From Sporosarcina ureae (GTDB lineage Bacteria > Bacillota > Bacilli > Bacillales_A > Planococcaceae): a DNA stretch of 64,000 nt. The notes under the pieces are model-generated. The model had not been told where the DNA came from and made no database searches. It saw nothing but the letters and a program-made list of their open reading frames with translations. Below, piece after piece: positions 51,496-60,349 of this stretch (position 1 is its first letter; each line of letters opens with the position of its first letter). The stretch is from contig NZ_CP015109.1 in assembly GCF_002082015.1 (NCBI RefSeq), positions 3,191,001 through 3,255,000 of the forward strand. The letters are read 5' to 3'. The position numbers and the translations under genes are program-made.

Positions 51496-53154
51496 ATGAG
51501 CAAAATCAAATGCCAATGTGGGCATGAAAATCCTTATGGTACAGAGCTTTGTGAGAAGTGTGGTCGTCCCTTATCTGAAAAAGCGAAGAAAAGTGATATT
51601 GTAGATATGCGTTACGAGGGATCTTCTAGAAGATCCCAAACCTATAAGAGTTCCATTGTCGATAAAATATGGAATTTCTTCTCCAGTGTAAAGATAGGTG
51701 TCAGTATTATTGCGGCGGTCTTAATCGCGTCCGCTATTGGAACAATCTTTCCGCAGAAGTTCTATGTGCCTGCCACTACGCCGGAAGGCTATTTGGAATA
51801 CTATGAGCGTCTATATGGTACGGTAGGAAAACTGTATTACCAACTCGGCTTTTATGATATGTATAATAGCTGGTGGTTTAAAGTCCTAGTCGGTATGCTT
51901 GCTACTTCTATTATCATCGCAAGTATAGACCGTGTGATTCCGCTTTATAAATCGCTTAAAAAGCAACGTACACGTCGTCATCCATCCTTTATGAAGCGTC
52001 AGCGGATTTTTGGAGAAGGTGATGTCCAAAATACAGAACAATCTCTTGCGAAAGCGGAAGAGAAACTAAAAGCCATGCGCTATAATGTGAAAACAGAAAA
52101 TGGCGCGATTTTAGCTGAAAAGTATCGATTTTCACGTTGGGGCCCATATGTCAACCACGTCGGACTAATTATTTTCATTTCGGGTGTTCTGCTTAGAGGA
52201 ATTCCTGGTTTTTACGTTGACGAGGCGATGTGGCTCCGTGAAGGGGAAACACGTAATATTGTTGGTGCACCGGGTTATGTACTTGAAAATAAAAAGTTCA
52301 CATTAGAGAATTACACTAAAGAAGAAGCAGAAGAAGTATTCGGCGAGGCCTTGGAGAAGAATGGCGCAATCGTGAAGTCGTATACGACAGATGTTACGTT
52401 GTATAAACAAGATGAGGAAGCACTACCTGGTAGCGATAGTCTAGAAAAAGTGAAGGATTACGCCATCAATGTCAACGAACCTTTGAAATTTGATGGGTAT
52501 AATGTATTCCAGATGGATTATAAACTGGACGAGCTTAAAAACATGACATTCCATTTGGTAAATAAGTCTTCTGAAGACTCTCTAGGGGAATTCACAGTTG
52601 ATTTAAGTGACCCAGAAAAGGAATATGATCTTGGGAACGGCTCCACTGTCAATATGCTCGGTTTCTATCCAGACTATGATGGAATAAAGGACGGCGAGCC
52701 GTATTCGAAGTCGCCCGTTCCGAATAATCCAGCGTTTATTTTCCAAATGAACACACCGGATAAGCCTGAAGGTGAAAAGAGTTTTGTTGCCATTCGTCAA
52801 ACGTTGGAAGTAGAAGAGAACGACTACGCGATTAAGTTTGCTGCTGCTGAGACTCGAAATATTTCAGGTTTAACAATCCGTAAAGACAAAACGTTATATA
52901 TCCTCTTATTCGGTGGTCTAGTATTTATGATTGGTGTTATTCAAGGAATGTATTGGCAACACCGCAGAGTATGGATCCAAGAAGATACAAAAGGACATTT
53001 GTTGATTGCAGCACACACGAATAAAAACTGGTTCTCTTTACGTAAAGAGCTGGATACATTACGAGAAACTGTAGACTTGCCTGCTTATATAGATCGTCAA
53101 GATCCTGAGTTGGACAAGCCAGAACAGGAAGGGGACGAGGAAATATGGACTTAG
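51496..53154 (+). CDS. resB: ResB, cytochrome c biogenesis protein (Ccs1)
   Basis: 552 aa. A small zinc-ribbon opens the protein (CQCGHENPYGTELCEKCG), followed by DMRYEGSSRRSQTYKSSIVD. Three membrane helices surround the start (VSIIAAVLIASAIGTIFP, VLVGMLATSIIIASI, NHVGLIIFISGVLL), then a large extracytoplasmic domain and a last helix (LYILLFGGLVFMIGVI). It forms the haem export/ligation unit with ResC. ATG follows AAGGAG. It overlaps resC by 10 nt. Confidence 0.96.
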   Translation: MSKIKCQCGHENPYGTELCEKCGRPLSEKAKKSDIVDMRYEGSSRRSQTYKSSIVDKIWNFFSSVKIGVSIIAAVLIASAIGTIFPQKFYVPATTPEGYLEYYERLYGTVGKLYYQLGFYDMYNSWWFKVLVGMLATSIIIASIDRVIPLYKSLKKQRTRRHPSFMKRQRIFGEGDVQNTEQSLAKAEEKLKAMRYNVKTENGAILAEKYRFSRWGPYVNHVGLIIFISGVLLRGIPGFYVDEAMWLREGETRNIVGAPGYVLENKKFTLENYTKEEAEEVFGEALEKNGAIVKSYTTDVTLYKQDEEALPGSDSLEKVKDYAINVNEPLKFDGYNVFQMDYKLDELKNMTFHLVNKSSEDSLGEFTVDLSDPEKEYDLGNGSTVNMLGFYPDYDGIKDGEPYSKSPVPNNPAFIFQMNTPDKPEGEKSFVAIRQTLEVEENDYAIKFAAAETRNISGLTIRKDKTLYILLFGGLVFMIGVIQGMYWQHRRVWIQEDTKGHLLIAAHTNKNWFSLRKELDTLRETVDLPAYIDRQDPELDKPEQEGDEEIWT

Positions 53155-54329
53155 TAGCCATCAGTAGTAACTTATTATTAGTTTCATTTATTGCCTATTT
53201 AGTAGCTACTTTGTTTTTCGGAGGCGCTATTAAAAAATCAAAATCCGAAAAAGCCTATCATAATAGTAAGTGGGGAACGATTGGTCTAATTATCACGATT
53301 ATCGGATTCCTTACTCACTTAGGCTATTTCTTTACAAGATGGGCTGCGTCAGGTCACGCACCACTTAGTAATATGTTCGAGTTTACGACTGCATTCGGCA
53401 TGATGCTCGTAGGGGCATTCATCATGCTGTATATTATTTACCGAACACCATCTCTTGGATTGTTCGCGTTACCCGTTGCGATTATTATTATTTCATATGC
53501 AACGATGTTTCCGACAGAAGTTACTCCACTAATCCCTGCACTTCAAAGTAAATGGTTGTTTATTCACGTAATCACAACGGTTATTGGTGAATCTATACTT
53601 GCAATCAGTGCGATAGCGGGGCTTGTATTCTTAGTGAAGAATATTGATATGACGAAAAAATCCAAATCACGTTTTTGGATAGAAGCAGTGATGTATACGT
53701 TAATTTTAGTTCTTGGTTTTGTCGTATCTTCTACGACATTCAAAGTAATGGGCTATGAAGCAGAATTCACTTATATAAATAAAGATGAAGTACCTGCTGA
53801 AATTACGTATCACGTTCCTCCGTTATTCGGGATGAATGAGTATGAAGCGATGACGCCGGACAAAATGACACCTTGGGTTGAATTGCCTCCGATCATCAAT
53901 GCGCAAAAAATGTCTTCGCTTGTTTGGTCTATAGCTGTAGGTACGGTGCTTTACGTATTATTACGCTTGATTGCACGCAGACCTCTTGCCGCGGTATTCC
54001 AACCGCTAGCGAAGAAGGCTAATTCTCAGCTTATGGATGAAATCGGCTATCGTGCTGTATTGATTGGTTTCCCGGTCTTTACGCTCGGTGCTTTGATTTT
54101 CGCCATGATTTGGGCACATGAAGCCTGGTCACGATTCTGGGGTTGGGATCCAAAAGAAGTATGGGCACTCATTACATGGTTGTTCTATGCTGCGTTCCTT
54201 CACTTGCGCTTATCAAAAGGTTGGGAAGGTAAAAAGTCCGCATGGCTTGCTGTCATCGGGTTTGTGATCATCATGTTCAACTTAATTGCTGTAAACTTAA
54301 TTATTGCAGGTTTACACTCATACGCATAA
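53145..54329 (+). CDS. resC: ResC, cytochrome c biogenesis protein (CcsA)
   Basis: 394 aa with eight or more membrane helices. The haem-handling tryptophan-rich motif is WGWDPKEVWALITWLFYAAF. PLSNMFEFTTAFGMMLVGAF and the preceding TRWAASGHAPLSN supply conserved haem-ligand histidines, as do WLFIHVITTVIGESIL and MIWAHEAWSRFWG. It works with ResB to attach haem to c-type cytochromes outside the membrane. ATG lies inside the end of resB. A terminator separates it from resD. Confidence 0.95.
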   Translation: MDLVAISSNLLLVSFIAYLVATLFFGGAIKKSKSEKAYHNSKWGTIGLIITIIGFLTHLGYFFTRWAASGHAPLSNMFEFTTAFGMMLVGAFIMLYIIYRTPSLGLFALPVAIIIISYATMFPTEVTPLIPALQSKWLFIHVITTVIGESILAISAIAGLVFLVKNIDMTKKSKSRFWIEAVMYTLILVLGFVVSSTTFKVMGYEAEFTYINKDEVPAEITYHVPPLFGMNEYEAMTPDKMTPWVELPPIINAQKMSSLVWSIAVGTVLYVLLRLIARRPLAAVFQPLAKKANSQLMDEIGYRAVLIGFPVFTLGALIFAMIWAHEAWSRFWGWDPKEVWALITWLFYAAFLHLRLSKGWEGKKSAWLAVIGFVIIMFNLIAVNLIIAGLHSYA

Positions 54330-54334
54330 TCTTC

Positions 54335-54368
54335 GACTGCATGACAATAACTGTCATGCAGTCTTTTT
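54335..54368 (+). terminator. Terminator between resC and resD
   Basis: GACTGCATGACA pairs perfectly with TGTCATGCAGTC over ATAAC, followed by T5. resDE could thus be expressed apart from resABC. Confidence 0.92.
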
Positions 54369-54433
54369 ATTTCTTTTTATAGGTCAGTAATTGTACAATA
54401 GAGATAGAAGGTTGTCGAAAGGGGTAATGAATT

Positions 54434-55153
54434 GTGGAAGAAACAGTGAAGCTCTTAGTGGTGGATGATGAGGATCGCATTCGTCGCCTATTGAATATGT
54501 ATTTATCTAGAGAAGGTTATGAAATTGAAGAAGCAGTCGATGGAGCAGACGCGCTAGAGAAAGTGTTTGCCGGACAATATGATTGTATATTGCTCGATGT
54601 AATGATGCCCGAAAAAGACGGCATGGAAGTATTAGCTGAACTACGTGAAAATAAAATTATGACACCTGTTATTTTATTGACGGCAAAAGGTGAAGAGGCA
54701 GACCGTGTGAGCGGGTTTGAAAGTGGTGCAGATGATTACATTGTCAAGCCGTTCAGCCCGAGAGAAGTAGTGTTACGCGTAAAAGCTATGCTTAGACGTT
54801 CCGTGGCTTTTCCGAATGTGTCGTCTAACACGACATCAAAAGATTTAGTAGTATTTCCACAGCTGACAATTGATCACGATGCACATCGTGTAACAGCTGA
54901 AGGGAAAGAAGTTAATTTAACACCGAAGGAATACGAATTATTGTATTTCCTAGCAAAGTCACCAGATAAAGTGTTCGATCGTGAACAATTGCTGAAAGAA
55001 GTATGGCATTACGAATTCTTCGGAGATTTACGTACAGTGGATACTCATGTCAAACGGCTGCGTGAAAAACTGAGCCGTGTTTCAGACCGCGCAGCGAAAA
55101 TGATTGTGACTGTTTGGGGTGTCGGTTATAAGTTCGAGGTTCCAAACGAATGA
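54434..55153 (+). CDS. resD: ResD, response regulator of respiration
   Basis: 239 aa. Receiver domain with the acidic pair in VDDEDRIRRLL, phospho-acceptor Asp in DCILLDVMMPEKDG (about residue 57) and Lys in YIVKPFSPREV. The OmpR-type winged helix has KEVNLTPKEYELLYFLAKSP and TVDTHVKRLREKL. Phosphorylated by ResE, it activates anaerobic and respiratory genes. GTG 54434 follows AAAGGGG. The stop overlaps resE (ATGA). Confidence 0.96.
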   Translation: MEETVKLLVVDDEDRIRRLLNMYLSREGYEIEEAVDGADALEKVFAGQYDCILLDVMMPEKDGMEVLAELRENKIMTPVILLTAKGEEADRVSGFESGADDYIVKPFSPREVVLRVKAMLRRSVAFPNVSSNTTSKDLVVFPQLTIDHDAHRVTAEGKEVNLTPKEYELLYFLAKSPDKVFDREQLLKEVWHYEFFGDLRTVDTHVKRLREKLSRVSDRAAKMIVTVWGVGYKFEVPNE

Positions 55154-56952
55154 TTAGAATATGGAATTCAATTGTCGGGAAGCTATGGGCCACCATATTG
55201 CTTCTCGTTTCCTTTGTCTTGTTTATCGTGACACTGTTCCTACTCGAATTCCTTGATAATTTCCACACAAAACAAGCGGAAGAATCATTGCAAAGAGAAG
55301 CTGCTACCATCGGCAAAATTGTCAATGATTATAACGAACAAACGGCAAGTTCCATGAATCAGTCTATGAACCAAATTATAGATGATATCCTCGATTTAGA
55401 GACCAATGCAATTGTCGTCGATCGACAAGGGGATGTGTTGTATTCATTCCATACATCTTCAAGTAAAAAAGAAATTGAAGAAGAACTTTTATCGGAAGAT
55501 AGTCTGTTTGAGTCGCCTGAATCAGGTAAGCAAAAAATCAAAGAAATGATACTGCCTTCATTGACAGAACAAGATGTCATGGAGCAATTTTTGATTCTGT
55601 CTTACCCATTTAAACAAGCAAGTGGCGAACAAGCGAGTGTACTCATGTACCAAAGCTTAGATGCTGTGCACCGTACAACAAAGAGCACGACGAACATAGT
55701 CTTCCTATCCGCATTTATCGCGTTTATTTTAACTACATTTTTTGCATTTTTCTTATCTACGCAAATCACATTGCCGTTGCGTAAGATGAAGCAAGCAGCG
55801 TTTGAGTTATCTAAAGGGAATTTCGATACACATTTGCCGGTCACACAAAAAGATGAAATTGGTCAGTTAGCAACTGCTTTCAATCAGATGGGACGTCAGT
55901 TGAAATATAATATTGAGTTGATTAAGCAGGAGAAAGAACAGCTTTCTAGCATTCTTACATCTATGACAGATGCAGTCGTAACGTTTAATCAAGATTATTC
56001 CATTCTTCTGAAAAATCCACAAGCCGAGCTACTGTTAAAAAAGTGGTATGGATATAATCAGAAAAGTCATCATCCGTTGCCTAAAGAAGTCTTCCATATG
56101 CTAGAGCATGCCATTTCATTCGCTGAGGAAGTAGAAGATGAGTTGGAATTGGGTGGACAGTTTTATGTGATTTCCATTAGTCCATTGTACAGTGAAAATA
56201 GTATCCGTGGAGCGGTGGCCGTATTCCGTGATATGACGGAACAGCATAAACTAGATAAATTACGTTCGGATTTCATTGCCAACGTCTCACATGAATTGCG
56301 AACACCCATTTCGATGTTGCAAGGATATAGTGAAGCCATCATAGATGATGTAGTGAGCAGTGAAGAAGAACGTATGGAAATGGTTCAGATCATCCACGAT
56401 GAATCTAAGCGTATGAGTCGCCTTGTCACGGACTTGCTGAATCTAGCAAGAATGGAGTCTGGCTACATTCAACTGAGTAAAAACCCTCTATCGATTGTGG
56501 AGTTTTTGGAACGTATGGTAACAAAGTTCTCCCAAGTAGCAAAAGACGCGAAAGTGGATTTGTCTTTGGTAACGGAGGAACCGAATACACTACTCATCAC
56601 GGCTGATGAAGACCGTCTTGAGCAAGTGTTCACTAATTTGATCGATAACGCCATCCGTCATACTCCAGATGGTGGAGCGGTGACGTTAGGTGTCTACCGG
56701 TCTTCCGGAACACTTGATATTACAGTAGCCGATACAGGTGTCGGTATACCTGAAAAGGATTTGCCATTCGTCTTTGAGCGTTTTTATAAGGCGGATAAAG
56801 CGAGAACAAGAGGAAAAGGTGGAACAGGACTTGGTTTGGCTATTGCAAAAAACATTATAGAAGCACATAATGGCTCGATTTTAGCAACCCGTGGTGATGA
56901 AAAAGGAACCATCTTTATTTGTTCACTTCCACTTGACACATTAAATAAATGA
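55150..56952 (+). CDS. resE: ResE, sensor histidine kinase
   Basis: 600 aa. Membrane helix 1 (LWATILLLVSFVLFIVTLFL), an extracytoplasmic domain, helix 2 (IVFLSAFIAFILTTFFAFFL), HAMP (about 190-245), PAS (about 255-360), HisKA with FIANVSHELRTPISML (His about 383) and HATPase with FTNLIDNAIRHTPDGG, ADTGVGIPEKDLPFVFERFY, and GTGLGLAIAKNI. Senses redox/respiratory state and phosphorylates ResD. Its stop codon (TGA) lies inside the -35 of the sigX promoter. Confidence 0.96.
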   Translation: MIRIWNSIVGKLWATILLLVSFVLFIVTLFLLEFLDNFHTKQAEESLQREAATIGKIVNDYNEQTASSMNQSMNQIIDDILDLETNAIVVDRQGDVLYSFHTSSSKKEIEEELLSEDSLFESPESGKQKIKEMILPSLTEQDVMEQFLILSYPFKQASGEQASVLMYQSLDAVHRTTKSTTNIVFLSAFIAFILTTFFAFFLSTQITLPLRKMKQAAFELSKGNFDTHLPVTQKDEIGQLATAFNQMGRQLKYNIELIKQEKEQLSSILTSMTDAVVTFNQDYSILLKNPQAELLLKKWYGYNQKSHHPLPKEVFHMLEHAISFAEEVEDELELGGQFYVISISPLYSENSIRGAVAVFRDMTEQHKLDKLRSDFIANVSHELRTPISMLQGYSEAIIDDVVSSEEERMEMVQIIHDESKRMSRLVTDLLNLARMESGYIQLSKNPLSIVEFLERMVTKFSQVAKDAKVDLSLVTEEPNTLLITADEDRLEQVFTNLIDNAIRHTPDGGAVTLGVYRSSGTLDITVADTGVGIPEKDLPFVFERFYKADKARTRGKGGTGLGLAIAKNIIEAHNGSILATRGDEKGTIFICSLPLDTLNK

Positions 56953-56975
56953 AACTTCTTCTATACTGAAACGAC
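56950..56975 (+). promoter_or_regulatory. ECF promoter for sigX-rsiX
   Basis: TGAAAC (56950-56955), 16-nt spacer, CGAC (56972-56975). This matches the ECF consensus, and CGAC is the -10 form preferred by sigma X in B. subtilis. The -35 overlaps the resE stop codon. It is consistent with autoregulation, about 23 nt before the sigX start. Confidence 0.75.
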
Positions 56976-56997
56976 TACTATAGAGCGAGGGGATTGA

Positions 56998-57522
56998 ATG
57001 GATGATTTAGTTTTTCAACGATTATATGAAGACTATAACCGTGACGTATTCAACTTCCTCACTTATTTGACTCGTAATCGGGAAGTAGCCGAAGATTTGA
57101 TGCATGAAGTATATGTGCGGGTACTCAAATCATATGGCCGTTTTGAAGGGAAAAGTTCTGAGAAAACTTGGCTGTTTGCGATTGCGAAAAATGTCTCGAT
57201 TGACTATTTTCGAAAACAATCCACCATCAACAAACATGCAAACATTCATTTTGATTGGGAAACAGAGCAATTATCCTCAGCTGACCGTTTGCCTGAACAA
57301 TTGATTGAAGCGGATGAAGAGCAAGAGCAGGTGCTTGATGTGTTGCACACATGTACGGGTGATCAGAAAATGGTCATCCTCATGCGCTTCTTTCAGGATC
57401 TATCAGTTGCTGAAACGGCTGAAGTTCTGGGCTGGACTGAAAGCAAAGTGAAAACGACACAGCATCGTGCAATCAAAGTATTGCAAGTAAAGTTGGAAGC
57501 GCGTTCCGCGAGGGAGGGGTGA
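56998..57522 (+). CDS. sigX: ECF RNA polymerase sigma factor SigX
   Basis: 174 aa. Region 2 is FNFLTYLTRNREVAEDLMHE with VYVRVLKSYGRFEGKSSEKT and WLFAIAKNVSIDYFRK; region 4 is DQKMVILMRFFQDLSVAETA with EVLGWTESKVKTTQHRAIKV. Synteny behind resE and the adjacent anti-sigma gene identify it. In B. subtilis sigma X controls cell-surface charge genes such as dlt and pss. GAGGGG precedes ATG. rsiX begins 4 nt after its stop. Confidence 0.95.
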   Translation: MDDLVFQRLYEDYNRDVFNFLTYLTRNREVAEDLMHEVYVRVLKSYGRFEGKSSEKTWLFAIAKNVSIDYFRKQSTINKHANIHFDWETEQLSSADRLPEQLIEADEEQEQVLDVLHTCTGDQKMVILMRFFQDLSVAETAEVLGWTESKVKTTQHRAIKVLQVKLEARSAREG

Positions 57523-57526
57523 TGAG

Positions 57527-58726
57527 ATGAGTAAAGACAAATGGAATGAAGATCATATCGAGAAACGTTTACGTGACATGCCTGTCGTGAAAGATCAGCG
57601 TTCCAAAGATGAGATTATGCAACGGTTAAAGGAAGACTCAAGACTTTCTGAGCCGAACGGGCCAAAGAAGAGGCCGTCGAAATCAAAATGGCCTCCCATC
57701 CTTGCAGCTATTGCAGCGATTGTATTGCTCACCATCCTCATGCCAACATTCATTCAGCAAAACAATGAAGTATCGATGGAGCAAGCAACGACAGAGGAAT
57801 CGGCTGATCCTATTGAAGTGGAGAGTAGTGAAGAGATGCAGTCGAATGACGCAAGTGACGCATCTGTGTTTACTAGACAGGCTTCGACACCGCTGTCATA
57901 TGCTGCTTATCCTTCCGATCTCATGGGTCACACAGTGTTTCATATTGGCCTGGCTACCAATCAGGCAACCATTGTTCCTGTGACATTCTTGATACCGAAT
58001 GAACGCCTTGCTGAACGCTTAGGTACCTCTCCAGATGCAGTCGCGCTTTATAATGAGTATGCTAAAACACTTGACGAAGAGGCGCTAGGTTTTATAGAGT
58101 ATCATCCGTATAAAGCGATGATTTCCTCGAACGGTAAGCAAGTTCAAATGAAATTTACTGCGGACCATACGTATGATACATCGAGTGCGACACTTGAGAT
58201 GCTGAATCGATCCGTACAAGATACGTTTTTAGGATATGATGAAATAAAATTTTTACAAGAAGATGCCTCGCCCATTACGTTTGATCAAGTAGGTCAAGTG
58301 GAAGAACCTATCGCCTTGTCAGGAATGGTTTCGCATCAAGCGTATTATCGATTTTTAAAATCAGATGGTGAAGTAGTACTCTCCACCAATTTTGGTAAGA
58401 CTACCGAAACGGTAGAGCAAGCTTTGAATGACATGAAGGTTTCACCAAATGATGTGTATTCGACTGTTGTACCTAAAGAAATAGATTTCACGGTCAAAGT
58501 AAACGAAGAGCTCGTCAACGTAAAATTTACTGAAGAGCTTGATTTAGATCAGATGCAACCGGAGGAAGCGATGCAATTAATAGACGGCATCTCGCTGACA
58601 GCGGCAAGTTTTGATAAATATGTAAAGTTTGATCAAGTTAAGCAAAAACACTGGAATGAATTTGACTTCACTCAGCCTGTAGAAAAGCCGATTGGTGCAA
58701 ATCCACACTATTTAATTAACGAATAA
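57527..58726 (+). CDS. rsiX: Anti-sigma-X factor RsiX
   Basis: 399 aa. The cytosolic N-terminus (WNEDHIEKRLRDMPVVKDQR) binds sigma X. A single membrane helix (WPPILAAIAAIVLLTILMP, about residues 51-69) is followed by an acidic linker and a large extracytoplasmic domain with two repeated DUF-like halves. It is longer than many anti-sigma factors but similar to B. subtilis RsiX (368 aa). GGGAGGGG precedes ATG. A strong terminator follows directly. Confidence 0.9.
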   Translation: MSKDKWNEDHIEKRLRDMPVVKDQRSKDEIMQRLKEDSRLSEPNGPKKRPSKSKWPPILAAIAAIVLLTILMPTFIQQNNEVSMEQATTEESADPIEVESSEEMQSNDASDASVFTRQASTPLSYAAYPSDLMGHTVFHIGLATNQATIVPVTFLIPNERLAERLGTSPDAVALYNEYAKTLDEEALGFIEYHPYKAMISSNGKQVQMKFTADHTYDTSSATLEMLNRSVQDTFLGYDEIKFLQEDASPITFDQVGQVEEPIALSGMVSHQAYYRFLKSDGEVVLSTNFGKTTETVEQALNDMKVSPNDVYSTVVPKEIDFTVKVNEELVNVKFTEELDLDQMQPEEAMQLIDGISLTAASFDKYVKFDQVKQKHWNEFDFTQPVEKPIGANPHYLINE

Positions 58727-58728
58727 TT

Positions 58729-58768
58729 CTGTTTTGTAAACTCGCGAAGTTTACAAAACAGTTTTTTT
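58729..58768 (+). terminator. Terminator after rsiX
   Basis: CTGTTTTGTAAACT pairs perfectly with AGTTTACAAAACAG over CGCGA, then T7. The 3' arm contains the -35 of the next promoter. Confidence 0.95.
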
Positions 58769-58778
58769 ACGTTATAAT
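58750..58778 (+). promoter_or_regulatory. Sigma-A promoter for the FMN riboswitch-ribU unit
   Basis: TTTACA (58750-58755), 17-nt spacer, TATAAT (58773-58778). The -35 lies in the 3' arm of the rsiX terminator and the spacer includes its T-run. The transcript starts about 17 nt before the riboswitch. Confidence 0.75.
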
Positions 58779-58802
58779 AGGTTCATAATCAAATATTGAT
58801 TC

Positions 58803-58931
58803 ATCTTCGGGGCAGGGTGTAATTCCCGACCGGCGGAAATGAAGTAGAATTCTACTTTTAGCCCGCGAGCTTAACAGCTGATTCTGGTGAGATTCCGGAG
58901 CCGACAGTATAGTCTGGATGGGAGAAGGTGA
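58803..58931 (+). ncRNA. FMN riboswitch (RFN element)
   Basis: The element holds the conserved blocks ATCTTCGGGGCAGGGTG, AATTCCCGACCGGCGG, AGCCCGCGAGC, GGTGAGATTCCGGAGCCGAC, AGT and TCTGGATGGGAGAAGG in the right order. The variable P3 arm is AAGTAGAATTCTACTTT. It binds FMN and, when bound, favours the downstream terminator, shutting off ribU. Located directly upstream of the riboflavin transporter gene. Confidence 0.98.
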
Positions 58932-59027
58932 AGGTGCAGCCATCTTTTTGTGTACGCAAAAGTGGTGCTTGTTTCCTGACGGATAAGTTTGTATAATTTA
59001 TCTGTTCTTAACAGTGCATTTTACTCT

Positions 59028-59058
59028 CCCTAAGGCATATTTTGCTTTAGGGATTTTT
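59028..59058 (+). terminator. Riboswitch-controlled terminator before ribU
   Basis: TCCCTAAGGCA pairs with TTGCTTTAGGGA over a short AT loop, followed by T5. It is the expression platform for the FMN riboswitch. Confidence 0.9.
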
Positions 59059-59123
59059 AGCGGGACAATAGATGAGCAAGCCTTTCCTCTTTTGAAGTGA
59101 ATCGCAAAAGGAGAGAGGAACAA

Positions 59124-59705
59124 GTGAATAACAAGAAGTTACGTAAGCTCATTTTGGTGGCCATTTTGGGAAGTATTTCAACTGTATTAATGCAGTTCAA
59201 CTTTCCGATCCCGGCGATGCCTGGATTTTTAAAGATCGATTTTAGTGAAATCCCTGCTGTTATGGCAATCATGACGATGGGACCAGTTGCAGGAATAGGC
59301 GTAGAGTTATTGAAGAACGTCATGCATTGGTTCTTATCAGGAAGCCCGACAGGAGTACCAGTAGGAGAAGTCGCAAACTTTGTGACAGGTATGCTATTCA
59401 TTATGCCGATCTATTGGATTTTCATGAAATATCGTTCTACTAAAGGTCTTGCATCAGGTTTGATCGCTGGTACAGTAGCAATGGCAGTAGGTATGAGTGT
59501 ACTAAATTACTTAGTATTCTTGCCGATGTACACATATTTCCTAGGTATGCCAGCAGTTACAGGCGACTCGTTGTATCAGATGATCATATTGGGAATCTTA
59601 CCATTCAACCTGGTTAAGGGTGTTATGCTATTAGCCATCACGTTGATGTTATATAGAAGCATGGAGAAGTGGATTCTTCAGCAACAAAAGAAATTATCGT
59701 TCTAA
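59124..59705 (+). CDS. ribU: Riboflavin ECF transporter S component
   Basis: 193 aa with six membrane helices. Family segments are LVAILGSISTVLMQFNFPIP, LKIDFSEIPAVMAIMTMGPV, GIGVELLKNVMHWFLSGSPT and GEVANFVTGMLFIMPI. It captures riboflavin for the shared ECF energising module, which is not in this window. A GTG at 59097 is also in frame, but it precedes the GGAGAGAGG Shine-Dalgarno; GTG 59124 is the likelier start. Control by the FMN riboswitch confirms the assignment (YpaA/FmnP in B. subtilis). Confidence 0.95.
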   Translation: MNNKKLRKLILVAILGSISTVLMQFNFPIPAMPGFLKIDFSEIPAVMAIMTMGPVAGIGVELLKNVMHWFLSGSPTGVPVGEVANFVTGMLFIMPIYWIFMKYRSTKGLASGLIAGTVAMAVGMSVLNYLVFLPMYTYFLGMPAVTGDSLYQMIILGILPFNLVKGVMLLAITLMLYRSMEKWILQQQKKLSF

Positions 59706-59714
59706 ATAAATACG

Positions 59715-59752
59715 CGCCAATCTTCCCTCAAAAGGGAGGCTGGCGTTTTTTT
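59715..59752 (+). terminator. Terminator after ribU
   Basis: CGCCAATCTTCCCT pairs with AGGGAGGCTGGCG over CAAA with minor wobble, then T7. Confidence 0.9.
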
Positions 59753-59789
59753 GTGTTTAAGAAGTTAAGTAGCGAGTACCAAGGGATTG

Positions 59790-59925
59790 AAGTGACAGGC
59801 GGCTCTCGATGGTTTAGCCTAATTAGATGGGAGTGCCAATGGAGCTTGCGATTGGTTGACTCACTGCTGCCCGCAAGGAAGCGTCCGCTTAGAGCTGAAA
59901 TCCCATCCTGTAGCCTACCTACTTA
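59790..59925. repeat. Possible remnant of the GC-rich repeat family
   Basis: The gap between ribU and fer holds GTGACAGGCGGCTCTCGATG, GGGAGTGCCAATGGAGCTTG and GCCCGCAAGGAAGCGTCCGC. Their order and GC content recall copy 4 at 30490-30640, but the similarity seen by eye is weak. No coding potential. Confidence 0.35.
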
Positions 59926-59929
59926 ATGC

Positions 59930-59970
59930 AAAAACAAAAAACAACACATCCGAAAATCGGAAGTGTTGTT
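59930..59970 (-). terminator. Terminator of the ferredoxin gene
   Basis: On the minus strand AACAACACTTCCGAT pairs with ATCGG-type arm ATGTGTTGTT and is followed by TTTTTTGTTTTT. It lies 10-50 nt past the fer stop codon. Confidence 0.85.
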
Positions 59971-59979
59971 AAGATTAAA

Positions 59980-60333
<354 letters not shown>

Positions 60334-60349
60334 TCAGGGGGTAGCTCAA

